Shown piece by piece: positions 29,222 to 39,278 of a stretch of DNA of 64,000 nucleotides (positions are counted from its first letter, which is position 1; each line of letters starts with the position of its first letter). A program made the position numbers and the translations under genes. The stretch comes from Eggerthella lenta DSM 2243 (GTDB taxonomy: Bacteria; Actinomycetota; Coriobacteriia; Coriobacteriales; Eggerthellaceae): NCBI RefSeq assembly GCF_000024265.1, contig NC_013204.1, positions 2,732,501 to 2,796,500 of the forward strand, in the 5' to 3' direction. The notes beneath the pieces are model-generated. The model did not search any database. It had not been told where the DNA came from and saw nothing but the letters and a program-made list of their open reading frames with translations.

Positions 29222-29545
29222 TCACGGAAGCATTTTCGTCAAATCGCGCGCGCCGTACAGGAACCGGCGTACCTCCATCACGTCGTCGAGCACGACGTAG
29301 AACACCATGTAGTTCCCCACCTCGAACCAGTAGTACGGAAGAGGTCTGGGCTTCGCCGTCTTGTACGTCGTCGCAAGCGTGGGATTTCGGGAATGAGCCA
29401 AGATGCCCGCTTCGGTTGCGTCGATCAAGCGCTCGGCAGCTTCCGGAGCCTTGAGCACATCGGCAATATAGGAGACGGCCTCGTTGAGGTCGTCCCAGAA
29501 AAGAGGTAGGTACTCAAGTCTATAGCGCCGCGGCTTCTCGTCCAT
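29222..29545 (-). CDS. RelE/ParE-superfamily toxin
   Basis: 107 residues, basic. RYRLEYLPLFWDDLNEAVSYIADVLKAPEAAERLIDATEAGILAHSRNP and the closing YYWFEVGNYMVFYVVLDDVMEVRRFLYGARDL follow the RelE/ParE fold, with the Tyr/Arg-rich last strands. The target (ribosome-bound mRNA or DNA gyrase) cannot be told. It overlaps the antitoxin gene by 26 bases, and its GAAGGG ribosome binding site lies inside that gene, so translation is coupled. Start ATG at 29545; sequence upstream in this frame is the antitoxin gene. Confidence 0.88.
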   Translation of the reverse strand: MDEKPRRYRLEYLPLFWDDLNEAVSYIADVLKAPEAAERLIDATEAGILAHSRNPTLATTYKTAKPRPLPYYWFEVGNYMVFYVVLDDVMEVRRFLYGARDLTKMLP

Positions 29546-29795
29546 TGCGAAGCCCTTCCCGAATGGAACCGAACACTTCTTCATGCGTGTAGCGCAGAGA
29601 CGTCGTCGCAGCTTGCCGATCGGCCGCATCGAGAGCGAACTCGACACCGCCGTTGATATGCTCGAATTGCTCTACGCTCATGACCACCATCGAGCCGTAC
29701 CCGTTCTTCGTCAGGAAAACGGGACCGCCCTCGATGACATCCCGCTCGACGTCCGCGTAGCGGTTTCTAAGATCCGATATCGGCCTGATGTTCAT
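29520..29795 (-). CDS. Phd/YefM-family antitoxin
   Basis: 91 residues. The opening MNIRPISDLRNRYADVERDVIEGGPVFLTKNGYGSMVVMSVEQFEH is the Phd/YefM DNA-binding fold; the last half is the toxin-binding helix region. Start ATG at 29795 has a strong GGAGG. First gene of the pair, behind a promoter overlapped by an inverted repeat (29807-29839), which fits autorepression by the toxin-antitoxin complex. Confidence 0.9.
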   Translation of the reverse strand: MNIRPISDLRNRYADVERDVIEGGPVFLTKNGYGSMVVMSVEQFEHINGGVEFALDAADRQAATTSLRYTHEEVFGSIREGLRNGREAAAL

Positions 29796-29806
29796 AGGCA
29801 CCTCCT

Positions 29807-29839
29807 TCATGATAAAATTTTATCGTAATTATATCATGA
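29807..29839 (-). promoter_or_regulatory. Promoter and operator of the toxin-antitoxin pair
   Basis: TATAAT (29828-29833, minus strand) lies inside an inverted repeat TCATGATA/TATCATGA (29807-29814 and 29832-29839). The -35 would be TTCGCG 17 bp upstream. The block is far more AT-rich than its surroundings. Confidence 0.65.
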
Positions 29840-29867
29840 TCGCGTCTTGGCGCGAACCAACCGCTTA

Positions 29868-29929
29868 TGCATTGTCGCCCGAAAAACACGCTTGGAGGCC
29901 GTTTTCCGTGTTTTTCGGGCGACAATGCA
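29868..29929. repeat. Palindromic element, copy 2
   Basis: Perfect 23-bp arms (29868-29890 and 29907-29929) with a 16-base loop; arms contain GTCGCCCGAAAAACACG. Compared with the copy at 29125-29182, bases differ in compensating pairs, so the stem is conserved. The two copies bracket the toxin-antitoxin genes. Confidence 0.85.
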
Positions 29930-29978
29930 GCGGGCACGCGACGCGTCCATGTCCGAACGCGCCTCGAGGCGCGCCTCT

Positions 29979-31889
<1,911 letters not shown>

Positions 31890-31909
31890 GCTCGGCGACC
31901 AAAGCGGTA

Positions 31910-31938
31910 TTGTATACAAAGTAACGCACGATTGCATA
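31910..31938 (+). promoter_or_regulatory. Promoter of gshA
   Basis: TTGTAT (31910-31915), 17-bp spacer, TGCATA (31933-31938), about 28 bp before the gshA start codon. On the other strand the overlapping TATACAAT may be the -10 of the divergent capD-like gene. Confidence 0.45.
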
Positions 31939-31966
31939 GGACACGCGAAGTTCAGGAGCTTGCTAC

Positions 31967-33250
31967 ATGAATAAAACAGCCGCAACCGGGCAGGAGCAGC
32001 CCGCACGCGAAAGCAACATCAACGCCATCGTCAGCTACTTCGAAAGCGGCATCAAAGCCTTCGGCGGCCCGGGCGAGCTGGGCATCGAGCTAGAGCAGAT
32101 CATCGTGCACGACGACCTGAGCCCCGTCTCGTACAGCGGCGAGCACGGCGTGGCGTGGGTGCTGCGCCAGCTCGCGGCCGACTACCCGCGCACCACCACC
32201 GACGAGCACGGCGACCTCTTGGGCGTCGCCCGCCCAAGCGAGGCGGTCACCATCGAGCCCGCGGCGCAGATCGAGCTGTCCGCCGGCCCCTTCGCCGATC
32301 TCGCGACCGCGCGAGACACGTTCGAAGGGTTCGCGCAGCGCCTTTCCGACGTGCTGGAGCCCGCGGGAGAGAAGGCGCTGGCGATCGGCTACCATCCCTC
32401 CGCCACGGCGCGCTCGCTGGAGCTCATCCCGAAGCGCCGTTACCAGTTCATGGACCTCTATCTGGGCGAACGCGACATCTACGGCCCCTGCATGATGCGC
32501 GGCAGCGCCTCGACGCAGGTGTCCATCGACTACACCAGCACGGCCGACTGCCTGCGCAAGCTGCGGCTGGCGTTCGCGCTGGTGCCGATGCTCTCGCTTA
32601 TGTGCGACAACGCACCCGTGTTCGAAGGCAAGCCGCGCGAGCATCAGCTGGTGCGCACGGACATCTGGCAGCATGTGGACAACGATCGATGCGGCCTCGT
32701 GCCCGACGTGCTGGATCCCTCGTTCGACCTGCGCCGTTACGCTGAGTACATCCTGGACACCGTGGCCATCCTCATCCCCTGCCAGCAGCAGCGGTGGTGC
32801 TACTCCGACCGCACGTTCGGCGATATCTACGCCGCGCGCACGATGACGCGCGCCGAGGTGGAGCACGCGGTGTCCATGTTCTTCACCGACGTGCGCCTCA
32901 AGACCTACATCGAGATCCGCCCCGCCGACGCCATGCCCATCCCCTACGTCATCGCCTACGCGGCGCTGATCAAGGGGCTGTTCTACGCGCCGACGAGCCT
33001 CGACGCGATGGACGGGCTGTTCGCCGACGTGCGGCGCGACGACTACCTGGCGGCGCAGGACGCGCTCATGGAGCGCGGCTACGAAGCCGAGGTATACGGA
33101 CGACCCGTCGCCGAGCTGTGCGACCGCATCGTGAAGATCGCGCGCGACGGCCTTGCCGACGAGGAGCAGGGCTTCCTGGAGCCGCTCGCCGACCTCGTCG
33201 CGCGCCGCGTGACGCTGGCCGACCTCGCGGAACGGAGCGAACGGGCGTGA
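31967..33250 (+). CDS. gshA: Glutamate-cysteine ligase family protein
   Basis: 427 residues of the GCS2 (plant/actinobacterial) type of gamma-glutamylcysteine ligases. ELGIELEQIIVHDDLSPVSY carries the metal-binding acidic residues; QIELSAGPFADLATA and MRGSASTQVSIDY (substrate-site) and YIEIRPADAMP follow. It would make gamma-glutamylcysteine from glutamate and cysteine; no gshB or egt genes are near, so whether the product is glutathione, ergothioneine precursor or gamma-Glu-Cys itself is open. Ribosome binding site CAGGAG. Its stop overlaps the next start (GTGA). Confidence 0.88.
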   Translation: MNKTAATGQEQPARESNINAIVSYFESGIKAFGGPGELGIELEQIIVHDDLSPVSYSGEHGVAWVLRQLAADYPRTTTDEHGDLLGVARPSEAVTIEPAAQIELSAGPFADLATARDTFEGFAQRLSDVLEPAGEKALAIGYHPSATARSLELIPKRRYQFMDLYLGERDIYGPCMMRGSASTQVSIDYTSTADCLRKLRLAFALVPMLSLMCDNAPVFEGKPREHQLVRTDIWQHVDNDRCGLVPDVLDPSFDLRRYAEYILDTVAILIPCQQQRWCYSDRTFGDIYAARTMTRAEVEHAVSMFFTDVRLKTYIEIRPADAMPIPYVIAYAALIKGLFYAPTSLDAMDGLFADVRRDDYLAAQDALMERGYEAEVYGRPVAELCDRIVKIARDGLADEEQGFLEPLADLVARRVTLADLAERSERA

Positions 33251-33681
33251 GCAACGAGGATCGCATGGTGAAGGTGGCCTACCGCGGCTACTTCGACGAC
33301 GGCGCCACCTTCATCGATCAGACGAGGCAGCCCATCGAGTTCCCCTGCGCAGACGGGTGGATGCCGCCCGCGTTCGTCGACGCGGTGCGCGACATGGCCG
33401 TGGGCGAAACGAAGCGCGTCCGCGTAGGAGCCGACGAGGCGTACGAGAAGCGCACCGAAGAGCGCGTCATCGAAGTGGAGCGCGCGAAGATCCCCGCCAA
33501 TATCAAGCTCGCCGTGGGCGATGTGATGAGCCTCGAACGGCCGGACGGGCAGACGTATCCGGCACGACTCGTGGAGCTGGACGAGGAGCGCGCCGTGTTC
33601 GACCTCAACCACGACGCCATCGCCAAGGCGCTGAACTTCGAGATCACGCTGCTCGACGTGCGCGATCTCCCGAAACGGTAG
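33247..33681 (+). CDS. FKBP-type peptidyl-prolyl isomerase, SlyD-like (first of two)
   Basis: 144 residues starting at GTG overlapping the gshA stop (GTGA). VKVAYRGYFDDGATFIDQT and the closing FDLNHDAIAKALNFEITLLDV are the FKBP and SlyD patterns, with an inserted flap domain between. Several active-site positions differ from the second copy at 33887, and the usual GSxFD is replaced by GATFI, so isomerase activity may be reduced. No His-rich tail. Translational coupling to gshA suggests that it serves that enzyme or a common redox or folding stress response. Confidence 0.82.
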   Translation: MSNEDRMVKVAYRGYFDDGATFIDQTRQPIEFPCADGWMPPAFVDAVRDMAVGETKRVRVGADEAYEKRTEERVIEVERAKIPANIKLAVGDVMSLERPDGQTYPARLVELDEERAVFDLNHDAIAKALNFEITLLDVRDLPKR

Positions 33682-33708
33682 CACCGCGGGAGACTGGAGC
33701 TGGGGCGA

Positions 33709-33738
33709 GTTGTCATCCTGAGCGCAGCGGCGAAGGGA
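33709..33738. repeat. Fragment of the GTCATCCTGAGC intergenic repeat
   Basis: GTTGTCATCCTGAGCGCAGC with GCGAAGGGA after it resembles the left arm of the element at 24132-24159. It lies between the two FKBP genes. Confidence 0.5.
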
Positions 33739-33886
33739 GCAGGGGCCTCGCAACCTCCTTCCAGGAAGGCAGGAGGCTCGGTTACGGACTTGTGGCGACT
33801 TGGAGCAAGTTTCGCGCCGCGAACGGGAAAGCTCGAACGGCTCGGGTAGACTGATGGGCATTGCATTCTCTCGAAAGGAGCTCTTG

Positions 33887-34315
33887 ATGAGCAACGAAGG
33901 CAAGAAGGTCAAGGTCCACTACACGGGCACCCTCGACGACGGCTCGAAGTTCGACTCCTCCGTCGATCGCGGCGAGCCCATCGAGTTCACCTGCATGGCC
34001 GGCCAGATGATCCCCGGGTTCGACTCCGCCGTGAAGGACATGGCGCAGGGCGACACGAAGAACGTGCACATCCCCGCCGCCGAGGCGTACGGCGAGCGCG
34101 ACGAGGCCATGGTGCAGCAAGTTCCGGTCGATCAGATCCCGAACGGCGACCAGCTTCCCGTGGGCCAGACCGTGTACATGATGGGTCCGGGCGGCCAGCC
34201 CTTCCCCGTGTTCGTGCGCTCCATAGAAGACGGCATCGCCACCTTCGACATGAACCACGAGCTGGCGGGCAAGGACCTCAACTTCGAGATCACGCTTGTC
34301 GAGGTTGCCGACTAG
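33887..34315 (+). CDS. FKBP-type peptidyl-prolyl isomerase, SlyD-like (second)
   Basis: 142 residues. VKVHYTGTLDDGSKFDSSVDRGEPIEFTCMAGQMIPGFDSAVKDMAQGDTKNVHIPAAEAYGERDEAMVQQVP is the complete FKBP core (YTG, GSKFDSS, GxMIPGFD), followed by the insert-in-flap chaperone domain and FDMNHELAGKDLNFEI. No metal-binding His tail. ATG at 33887 has AAAGGAG seven bases upstream. It is 205 bp after the first copy and ends before a strong terminator. Confidence 0.93.
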   Translation: MSNEGKKVKVHYTGTLDDGSKFDSSVDRGEPIEFTCMAGQMIPGFDSAVKDMAQGDTKNVHIPAAEAYGERDEAMVQQVPVDQIPNGDQLPVGQTVYMMGPGGQPFPVFVRSIEDGIATFDMNHELAGKDLNFEITLVEVAD

Positions 34316-34340
34316 CACGTCGACGGCATCAGCTTCGTTC

Positions 34341-34370
34341 GGGAACAGGCGCCTGCGGGCGCCTGTTCCC
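34341..34370 (+). terminator. Terminator after the second FKBP gene
   Basis: Perfect 13-bp stem (34341-34353 with 34358-34370), loop TGCG, 25 bp past the stop codon. Also downstream of the convergent gene at 34425, so possibly bidirectional. Confidence 0.75.
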
Positions 34371-34424
34371 GTTCTCGCCCCGTTATCCTCCTCTCCGACG
34401 ATCGCTTCAACGAGCCCCTGCCGC

Positions 34425-35234
34425 TCAGGCCTTGCCCAGACGGCGCGCCACGTCGAGCAGCAGCAGCCAAAGGGCTTTGCGGCTGTCGTCGTTGAGCTGC
34501 GCGACTCGCACGATCATGCTATCGCGGTAGTCGAGCTCGAAGCGGTCGGGTTCCACGAGCCCGAACCCCTCCGCCTGCCGGCGCCGCTCGTCGGACACGG
34601 TGCGCGGAGGCTCCGAGGGACGCTCGCCGGGCACGTCCTTCCCCACCAGACGGCGCGCCTTCTCCTCTGCACGGCGCGCGCAGACGCGCTCGTACTCGAA
34701 CCCGAAGTACGTCATCTCCCAGAACGCTGCCGCCAGCACGAGGTAGCGCTCGCGGCAGCACCGAGAACCGCCCAGCCACACGCGGCTCGCAAGCGTCCGC
34801 TCCCACGGATCGAGCGTGTAGGGACGCGGCTGCGGCCCCTCGGCTTCTCCGGGCGGCGCGGCGTCGGAGCGCTGGACGGCCCTGCGCGCGAGCGGCACGT
34901 CGTCGAGCGAAAGCAGCGCCGCTGACACGTGGCGCTCGATCAAGCCGCTGCGCGCGTGCAGCACGAACGACTCATGCGGCAGCAGCAGGCTGCCCCGCGC
35001 GCCCTTCTTGTCGAGCGGCAGACCCCGCATCGTGGCCAACGTGGCTGCCAGCCGCTTCTCGGCCGCCCGCTTGCGCTTCGCCGGAAGCGCATCCCAATCG
35101 CCGGCCAGAACCGCATGCTCTTCGACGATAGCGCGGACGAGCAGCCGCTCGTCGCAGCAGCGCAGCAGGGCCTGCAGCGAAGGAACCTGCTTGATGGAAA
35201 GCGCCTCGCGTTCCCAGGCGCTACCATCCGACAT
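34425..35234 (-). CDS. Hypothetical protein, 269 residues
   Basis: I do not recognise the family. The protein is soluble, rich in Arg and Glu, with no signal or membrane helix. Notable stretches are RERYLVLAAAFWEMTYFGFEYERVCARRAEEKARRLV near the middle and a final DYRDSMIVRVAQLNDDSRKALWLLLLDVARRLGKA. ATG at 35234 overlaps the end of the preceding gene by 14 bases and has GAGG upstream, so the two are translationally coupled. Codon use matches the chromosome. Confidence 0.7.
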   Translation of the reverse strand: MSDGSAWEREALSIKQVPSLQALLRCCDERLLVRAIVEEHAVLAGDWDALPAKRKRAAEKRLAATLATMRGLPLDKKGARGSLLLPHESFVLHARSGLIERHVSAALLSLDDVPLARRAVQRSDAAPPGEAEGPQPRPYTLDPWERTLASRVWLGGSRCCRERYLVLAAAFWEMTYFGFEYERVCARRAEEKARRLVGKDVPGERPSEPPRTVSDERRRQAEGFGLVEPDRFELDYRDSMIVRVAQLNDDSRKALWLLLLDVARRLGKA

Positions 35235-35466
35235 GACCGACCTCTTCCAGAAGCGCGAATGCTTCGGCGCACGGCATGACCGCGGCGCATCGCAACGGGC
35301 GCGCGAGCATGCTTTCCGCTTCAACCTCCTCGTCGAACAGGGGAAACTCGGCCGGAACCTCCTCTCCCGGCCAATCAGACGCGAGGATGCGGCACAAAGG
35401 CAGCGCCTCGACGAGCACGAGCGTTTCAGGGTAGGAGCACGACGTTTGATTTCCGAATGCAGGCAT
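35221..35466 (-). CDS. Small acidic hypothetical protein, 81 residues
   Basis: Sequence begins MPAFGNQTSCSYPETLVLVEALPLCRIL and is acidic over about 35-55 (PGEEVPAEFPLFDEEVEAE). No known domain seen. Ribosome binding site GAGGTG eight bases before ATG. It is first of a two-gene unit with the 269-residue protein and overlaps it by 14 bases. Size, acidity and coupling would fit a partner or inhibitor of the larger protein, but nothing else supports this. Confidence 0.65.
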   Translation of the reverse strand: MPAFGNQTSCSYPETLVLVEALPLCRILASDWPGEEVPAEFPLFDEEVEAESMLARPLRCAAVMPCAEAFALLEEVGHVGW

Positions 35467-35623
35467 AGTACGACACCTCGTTTACCGTGTTCCAGGTCGT
35501 GGGAGGATGCTCGATCCTGCAAGCGTGGTACGGATCGCGTGGAACACCGCGGTCATCAATGGGCTGCCCGTCCTTCGGGAGGCGTCGGGTTCAGCGCTTG
35601 CACTGGTTCTTTCGTTCGAGAAC

Positions 35624-35632
35624 AGTATAGCA
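35624..35632 (-). promoter_or_regulatory. Extended -10 promoter of the 35466/35234 gene pair
   Basis: TGCTATACT on the minus strand is an extended -10; no good -35 is seen. It lies in an AT-rich patch 158 bp upstream of the start codon. Confidence 0.4.
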
Positions 35633-35658
35633 TATGATACGAACATTTGTTTGTTAAA

Positions 35659-37272
35659 TTATTCAAATAATCCCAGCAGATCGGACAGCTCGTCGCGCGA
35701 ATGGATGTCGAGCTTGCGGTAGATATGGCGGATGTGCGTTTTGGCCGTGCCGTTCGCAATGAACAGCTCGCGCTCGATGGATCCCACGGTCTTGCGCTGC
35801 GCCAGCAACAGCAGCACCTCTTCCTCGCGCGGCGACAGGCCGTACGAACGCGCCAGCTCCTGGCATCGGTTCGCCAGCTCTTGCTTCTTGACGATGGCCC
35901 GGTCGCCCGCCGCGCCATCCTCGCCCAGAAACGACACGCCCCAGCGGCTGGACAGCTCCTTTTCCGAGAAGAGGATCATCGTGGCTGCCACCACGAGGAT
36001 GACCACGAGCCCGCTGACAACGGCATCCGATCCGGCCAGTCCGAACGACGGCGCGCCCAACAGCTGCTCGGTCTGGCGTCCGAACAGGGTAAACAACGCA
36101 CGCACGCCGCGCTCGATGCCGAACAGCCACACGGCCGACATCCCGTAGCGATAGCACAGGTTCGCCATGATGAGCATGATGAGGATGGAGAACGCGGTGT
36201 AGGACGCACTCGTGCAGAAATCGGACGCGGCCTGCCCCAGGACGCCCACGTTCGGCAAGATGAGGAAAGCCGCCACCATGAGCGGCAGCGCGATGCGGTA
36301 GATCACGCCGAAGTCGAATTTGCCGCCGCGCGCTATGACGCCGACGAACACGATAGCGGCCACCGCCAGCGTGCCGAACGCCGAATGCGGGCCGAACGTC
36401 GACTGGTACATCGACGATTCCTTCAGCCCGTACGCGAACGCGTAGATGGCCATGAGCAACACGATCTTCCAAGGGAACGAGAACTTCGACGGCTTGGCGC
36501 GCGGAAGCTCGCCGGAGGGCAACGAGCGGAACCCCGCCGCGCAGGCGGCAAGCGACACGACGGGCAGCACGAGCACGACGGCGCCGAGCCACGGTAACAG
36601 CAAGCCCCTGCACAAATAAATGAGGAGCGCCGCCACGATCATGGACGCCGAATAGTACAGCGCGACGCGAAACGGATTGAGACAGCCGTACAGTTCCGAC
36701 CACAGCAGAATGACGAGCGCGATGCCAAACCCGCCCAGCAGCACCGCCGGCACGGCAAGCGCATCCGCCGACCTCGGTATCCAGATGGACGCGAACATGC
36801 ACAGCGTGGACACCGTAAGCGCAACGCCGGACACGGCGTACAACGAGCGCTTTCCGAACAGCGGGCCGATACGCTTGGCAAGGGCGGCGCACAAAAACAT
36901 CGTGGCTATCATCACGAGATCGAACGCGTCGTGGCCCGCGACAGCAGCTGCGGGGAACTCGACGAACGAGCCCACGAACACGATCTCGATCCACGCACGG
37001 TACACGCCCAGCCCGAGGAAGAACAGCGGGATGGACGGCAGCCACGGCAGCAATGGACCCGGCGCCCGTGCGCCCGCAACGGTGCCGTCCTCACACGCGG
37101 GCGCGTCGGCCTCCCGCACGCCGACCGCTTCGTCGTCCGCGAAGCGAAGCTCCGCGCTCTCTCGGGGTCGATCGAACTCCCCGGATCCCTTCGTTTCGCC
37201 GTTTTCCATAGCATCGAACCGACGCGCTGCCCTCGTCGGCACCCCCTCCCCAGTGTTTCGATGGTTCACCAT
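35659..37272 (-). CDS. LuxR-family regulator with polytopic membrane N-terminus
   Basis: 537 residues. About 12 membrane helices (roughly 70-430) resemble a transporter-like sensor; the C-terminal 70 residues are a LuxR/NarL HTH: LSPREEEVLLLLAQRKTVGSIERELFIANGTAKTHIRHIYRKLDIHSRDEL. Such proteins are greatly expanded in Eggerthellaceae and commonly lie divergent from Tat flavoprotein reductases, as here (37504). It probably senses a small molecule at the membrane and activates its neighbour. The start at 37272 has no clear ribosome binding site; the charged first 65 residues leave room for a later start. Confidence 0.9.
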   Translation of the reverse strand: MVNHRNTGEGVPTRAARRFDAMENGETKGSGEFDRPRESAELRFADDEAVGVREADAPACEDGTVAGARAPGPLLPWLPSIPLFFLGLGVYRAWIEIVFVGSFVEFPAAAVAGHDAFDLVMIATMFLCAALAKRIGPLFGKRSLYAVSGVALTVSTLCMFASIWIPRSADALAVPAVLLGGFGIALVILLWSELYGCLNPFRVALYYSASMIVAALLIYLCRGLLLPWLGAVVLVLPVVSLAACAAGFRSLPSGELPRAKPSKFSFPWKIVLLMAIYAFAYGLKESSMYQSTFGPHSAFGTLAVAAIVFVGVIARGGKFDFGVIYRIALPLMVAAFLILPNVGVLGQAASDFCTSASYTAFSILIMLIMANLCYRYGMSAVWLFGIERGVRALFTLFGRQTEQLLGAPSFGLAGSDAVVSGLVVILVVAATMILFSEKELSSRWGVSFLGEDGAAGDRAIVKKQELANRCQELARSYGLSPREEEVLLLLAQRKTVGSIERELFIANGTAKTHIRHIYRKLDIHSRDELSDLLGLFE

Positions 37273-37503
37273 TCTAGCGAAACTATCGCCCTATGCCCAG
37301 GGAGCTCCGCACCTCGACCAGAGCCTCGATCCCTCATACTGCCTGCTCAACGATGGGATGATAGGCAAGGATGATGAAAATAATCCCCGTTTCCCGGCAC
37401 GTGGACGAACGACAGGCGCGCGCCGCGGGGCTATGGTGCATCTCGAGGGATTCGCCCGAAAAAACCGGGCGAACGCGAAGGATCGACACGCTAGGAGGGC
37501 ATC
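37273..37503. promoter_or_regulatory. Divergent control region of luxR-like and flavoprotein genes
   Basis: 231 bp. A hairpin TTCGCCCG/CGGGCGAA with an A-rich loop lies at 37451-37473, just before the AGGAGG ribosome binding site of the flavoprotein. An AT-richer patch (37345-37390) may hold the promoters, but I could not place them. Confidence 0.4.
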
Positions 37504-39159
37504 ATGCACGAGCATAACAATGGAATCAGCAGGCGCGATCTGTTCAAATTTGGAGGCATCGCAGCAGCGGGCGTCGTGGGCGCCGGGGCGCTGGCGTCAT
37601 GCGCGCCGCAAGGGACGGGCTCCGCAGGCTCGGCCAGCACGACAAGCACGACCGACGAGACCACCACGGCTGCCGGGCACCTGCGCACCGGCATGCCCAG
37701 CTTCCTGACCGCGCCCGAGGCCATCACCGATGTCAAGGAGACAAAGGACTACGACGTGGTGGTCATCGGCGCCGGCGCATCGGGCGTGCCGGCCGCGCTG
37801 TCGGCCTTCGAGGCGGGCGCGAAGGTGGCGCTGCTTCAGAAGGAATCGCAGGCCATCGCGCAGGGCAACTCGGGCAGCGGCATCGACCTGGCCACCAGCA
37901 ACCCGGCCGACATTGCCAACCTCGTATCGCAGCTGATCGCCGACAGCCAGCACCGTCCGAATCGCGAACTGGTAGAGCTGTGGGCGCAGAACTCCGGCGA
38001 GGCTGTGAAGTGGGTCATCGAGAAATCGCTCGAAGGCGGCGCACAGGTGATCGACCAGGGCAATCAACAGCATATGCCCCTCATCAACAAGAAGGGGTAC
38101 GACATCAATTTCGTCACCTCGTTCTTCGGCCCCAAGCCCTACAACACCGGCGACGGCATGCGCGCGCTGGCCGCCACGGCCGAGAAGGAAGGCGTCGAGA
38201 TCTTCTACTCCACCCCCGCCGAGCAGCTGGTCACGGGCGACGGCGGCAAAGTGACCGGCGTCATCGCGAAGGGCAAGGACGGACATGTGCAGTTCAACGC
38301 CTCGAAGGGCGTGATCGTGGCGTGCGGCGACTACCAGAACGACGAGGAGATGCTGCATTACTACCAGCCCGACATGACGAACTTCGAGCCCAAGCAGACG
38401 AACAAGACCGGCGACGGCCACAAGATGGTGGTGTGGGCAGGCGGCAAGATCGAGGACCTGGCGCACACGAAGATGCTGCACGACTTCGACGCGGGCCCGG
38501 CCTCCATGTGCGACATGCCGTTCCTGGCCGTGAAGATGGACGGAACGCGCTTCGTGAACGAGACCGTGGAGATGTCGCTTCTGAACTGCTACCTGCGCTC
38601 GAAGGAGGATTCGGGGCACTACTGCCAGGTGTTCGACAGCAACTACATGGAAGCGGCGGCCGAGTGGCCCGGCAAGCTGGTGGACCCCGAGGGCCTCAAG
38701 GTGTACATGCCCGAGGAGGACGTGGAGCGCGAGGGCGTGTTCGAGGGGCAGATCAACACGTTCAAGGCCGACACGCTTGAGGAGCTGGCCGACAAGCTGG
38801 AAATCGCCGATAAGGCCGCGTTCGTCGCCAGCGTGAAGCGCTACAACGAGTTGGCGGCAGCCGGCAAGGACGAGGACTTCGGCAAGCCGGCGAACTACCT
38901 GGTTCCCGTGGACACCCCGCCCTTCTACGGCATCCATCGCCACGTGCGCATGAGCGCCATCTGCTCGGGCGTGGACGTGAATGCGAAGCACGAGTGCCTC
39001 ACGCCCGAAGGCGAGGTCATCGAGAACCTGTACGCCATCGGCAACTGTTCGGGCCACTTCTACGGCGGCATCGACTACCCGCTGACCGTGTTCGGCCTGT
39101 CGCTGGGCCGCTGCTACACCGAAGGATACGTCATCGGCCGCATGGTGGCCGAGAAGTAG
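37504..39159 (+). CDS. Tat-exported FAD-binding fumarate-reductase-like oxidoreductase
   Basis: 551 residues. A twin-arginine signal (SRRDLFKFGG, then a hydrophobic stretch) ends in ALASC, so the enzyme may be a Tat-exported lipoprotein. The FAD dinucleotide fold starts at VVVIGAGASGVPAALSAFEAGAKVALLQKE; MDGTRFVNE matches the GxRFxxE active-site motif of flavocytochrome fumarate reductases. The C-terminus (NLYAIGNCSGHFYGGIDYPLTVFGLSLGRCYTEGYVIG) is a diverged version of the family FAD-closing motif. There is no heme domain, so electrons must come from a separate partner. Substrate unknown. Ribosome binding site GGAGGG. Confidence 0.92.
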   Translation: MHEHNNGISRRDLFKFGGIAAAGVVGAGALASCAPQGTGSAGSASTTSTTDETTTAAGHLRTGMPSFLTAPEAITDVKETKDYDVVVIGAGASGVPAALSAFEAGAKVALLQKESQAIAQGNSGSGIDLATSNPADIANLVSQLIADSQHRPNRELVELWAQNSGEAVKWVIEKSLEGGAQVIDQGNQQHMPLINKKGYDINFVTSFFGPKPYNTGDGMRALAATAEKEGVEIFYSTPAEQLVTGDGGKVTGVIAKGKDGHVQFNASKGVIVACGDYQNDEEMLHYYQPDMTNFEPKQTNKTGDGHKMVVWAGGKIEDLAHTKMLHDFDAGPASMCDMPFLAVKMDGTRFVNETVEMSLLNCYLRSKEDSGHYCQVFDSNYMEAAAEWPGKLVDPEGLKVYMPEEDVEREGVFEGQINTFKADTLEELADKLEIADKAAFVASVKRYNELAAAGKDEDFGKPANYLVPVDTPPFYGIHRHVRMSAICSGVDVNAKHECLTPEGEVIENLYAIGNCSGHFYGGIDYPLTVFGLSLGRCYTEGYVIGRMVAEK

Positions 39160-39166
39160 CAGGTCG

Positions 39167-39202
39167 CGCGGGAGAGCCGACCCCCTCCCCGGCTCTCCCG
39201 CG
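39167..39202 (+). terminator. Terminator after the flavoprotein gene
   Basis: Perfect 13-bp arms (39167-39179 with 39190-39202), 10-base loop, immediately after the stop codon. Confidence 0.75.
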
Positions 39203-39278
39203 AACGGCTTCGATGGTCGCGCCTATATCAAAGCCTTCGTGATACCATAAGCTAAAGCTCAGCAGAGGAAGGGGCCTT

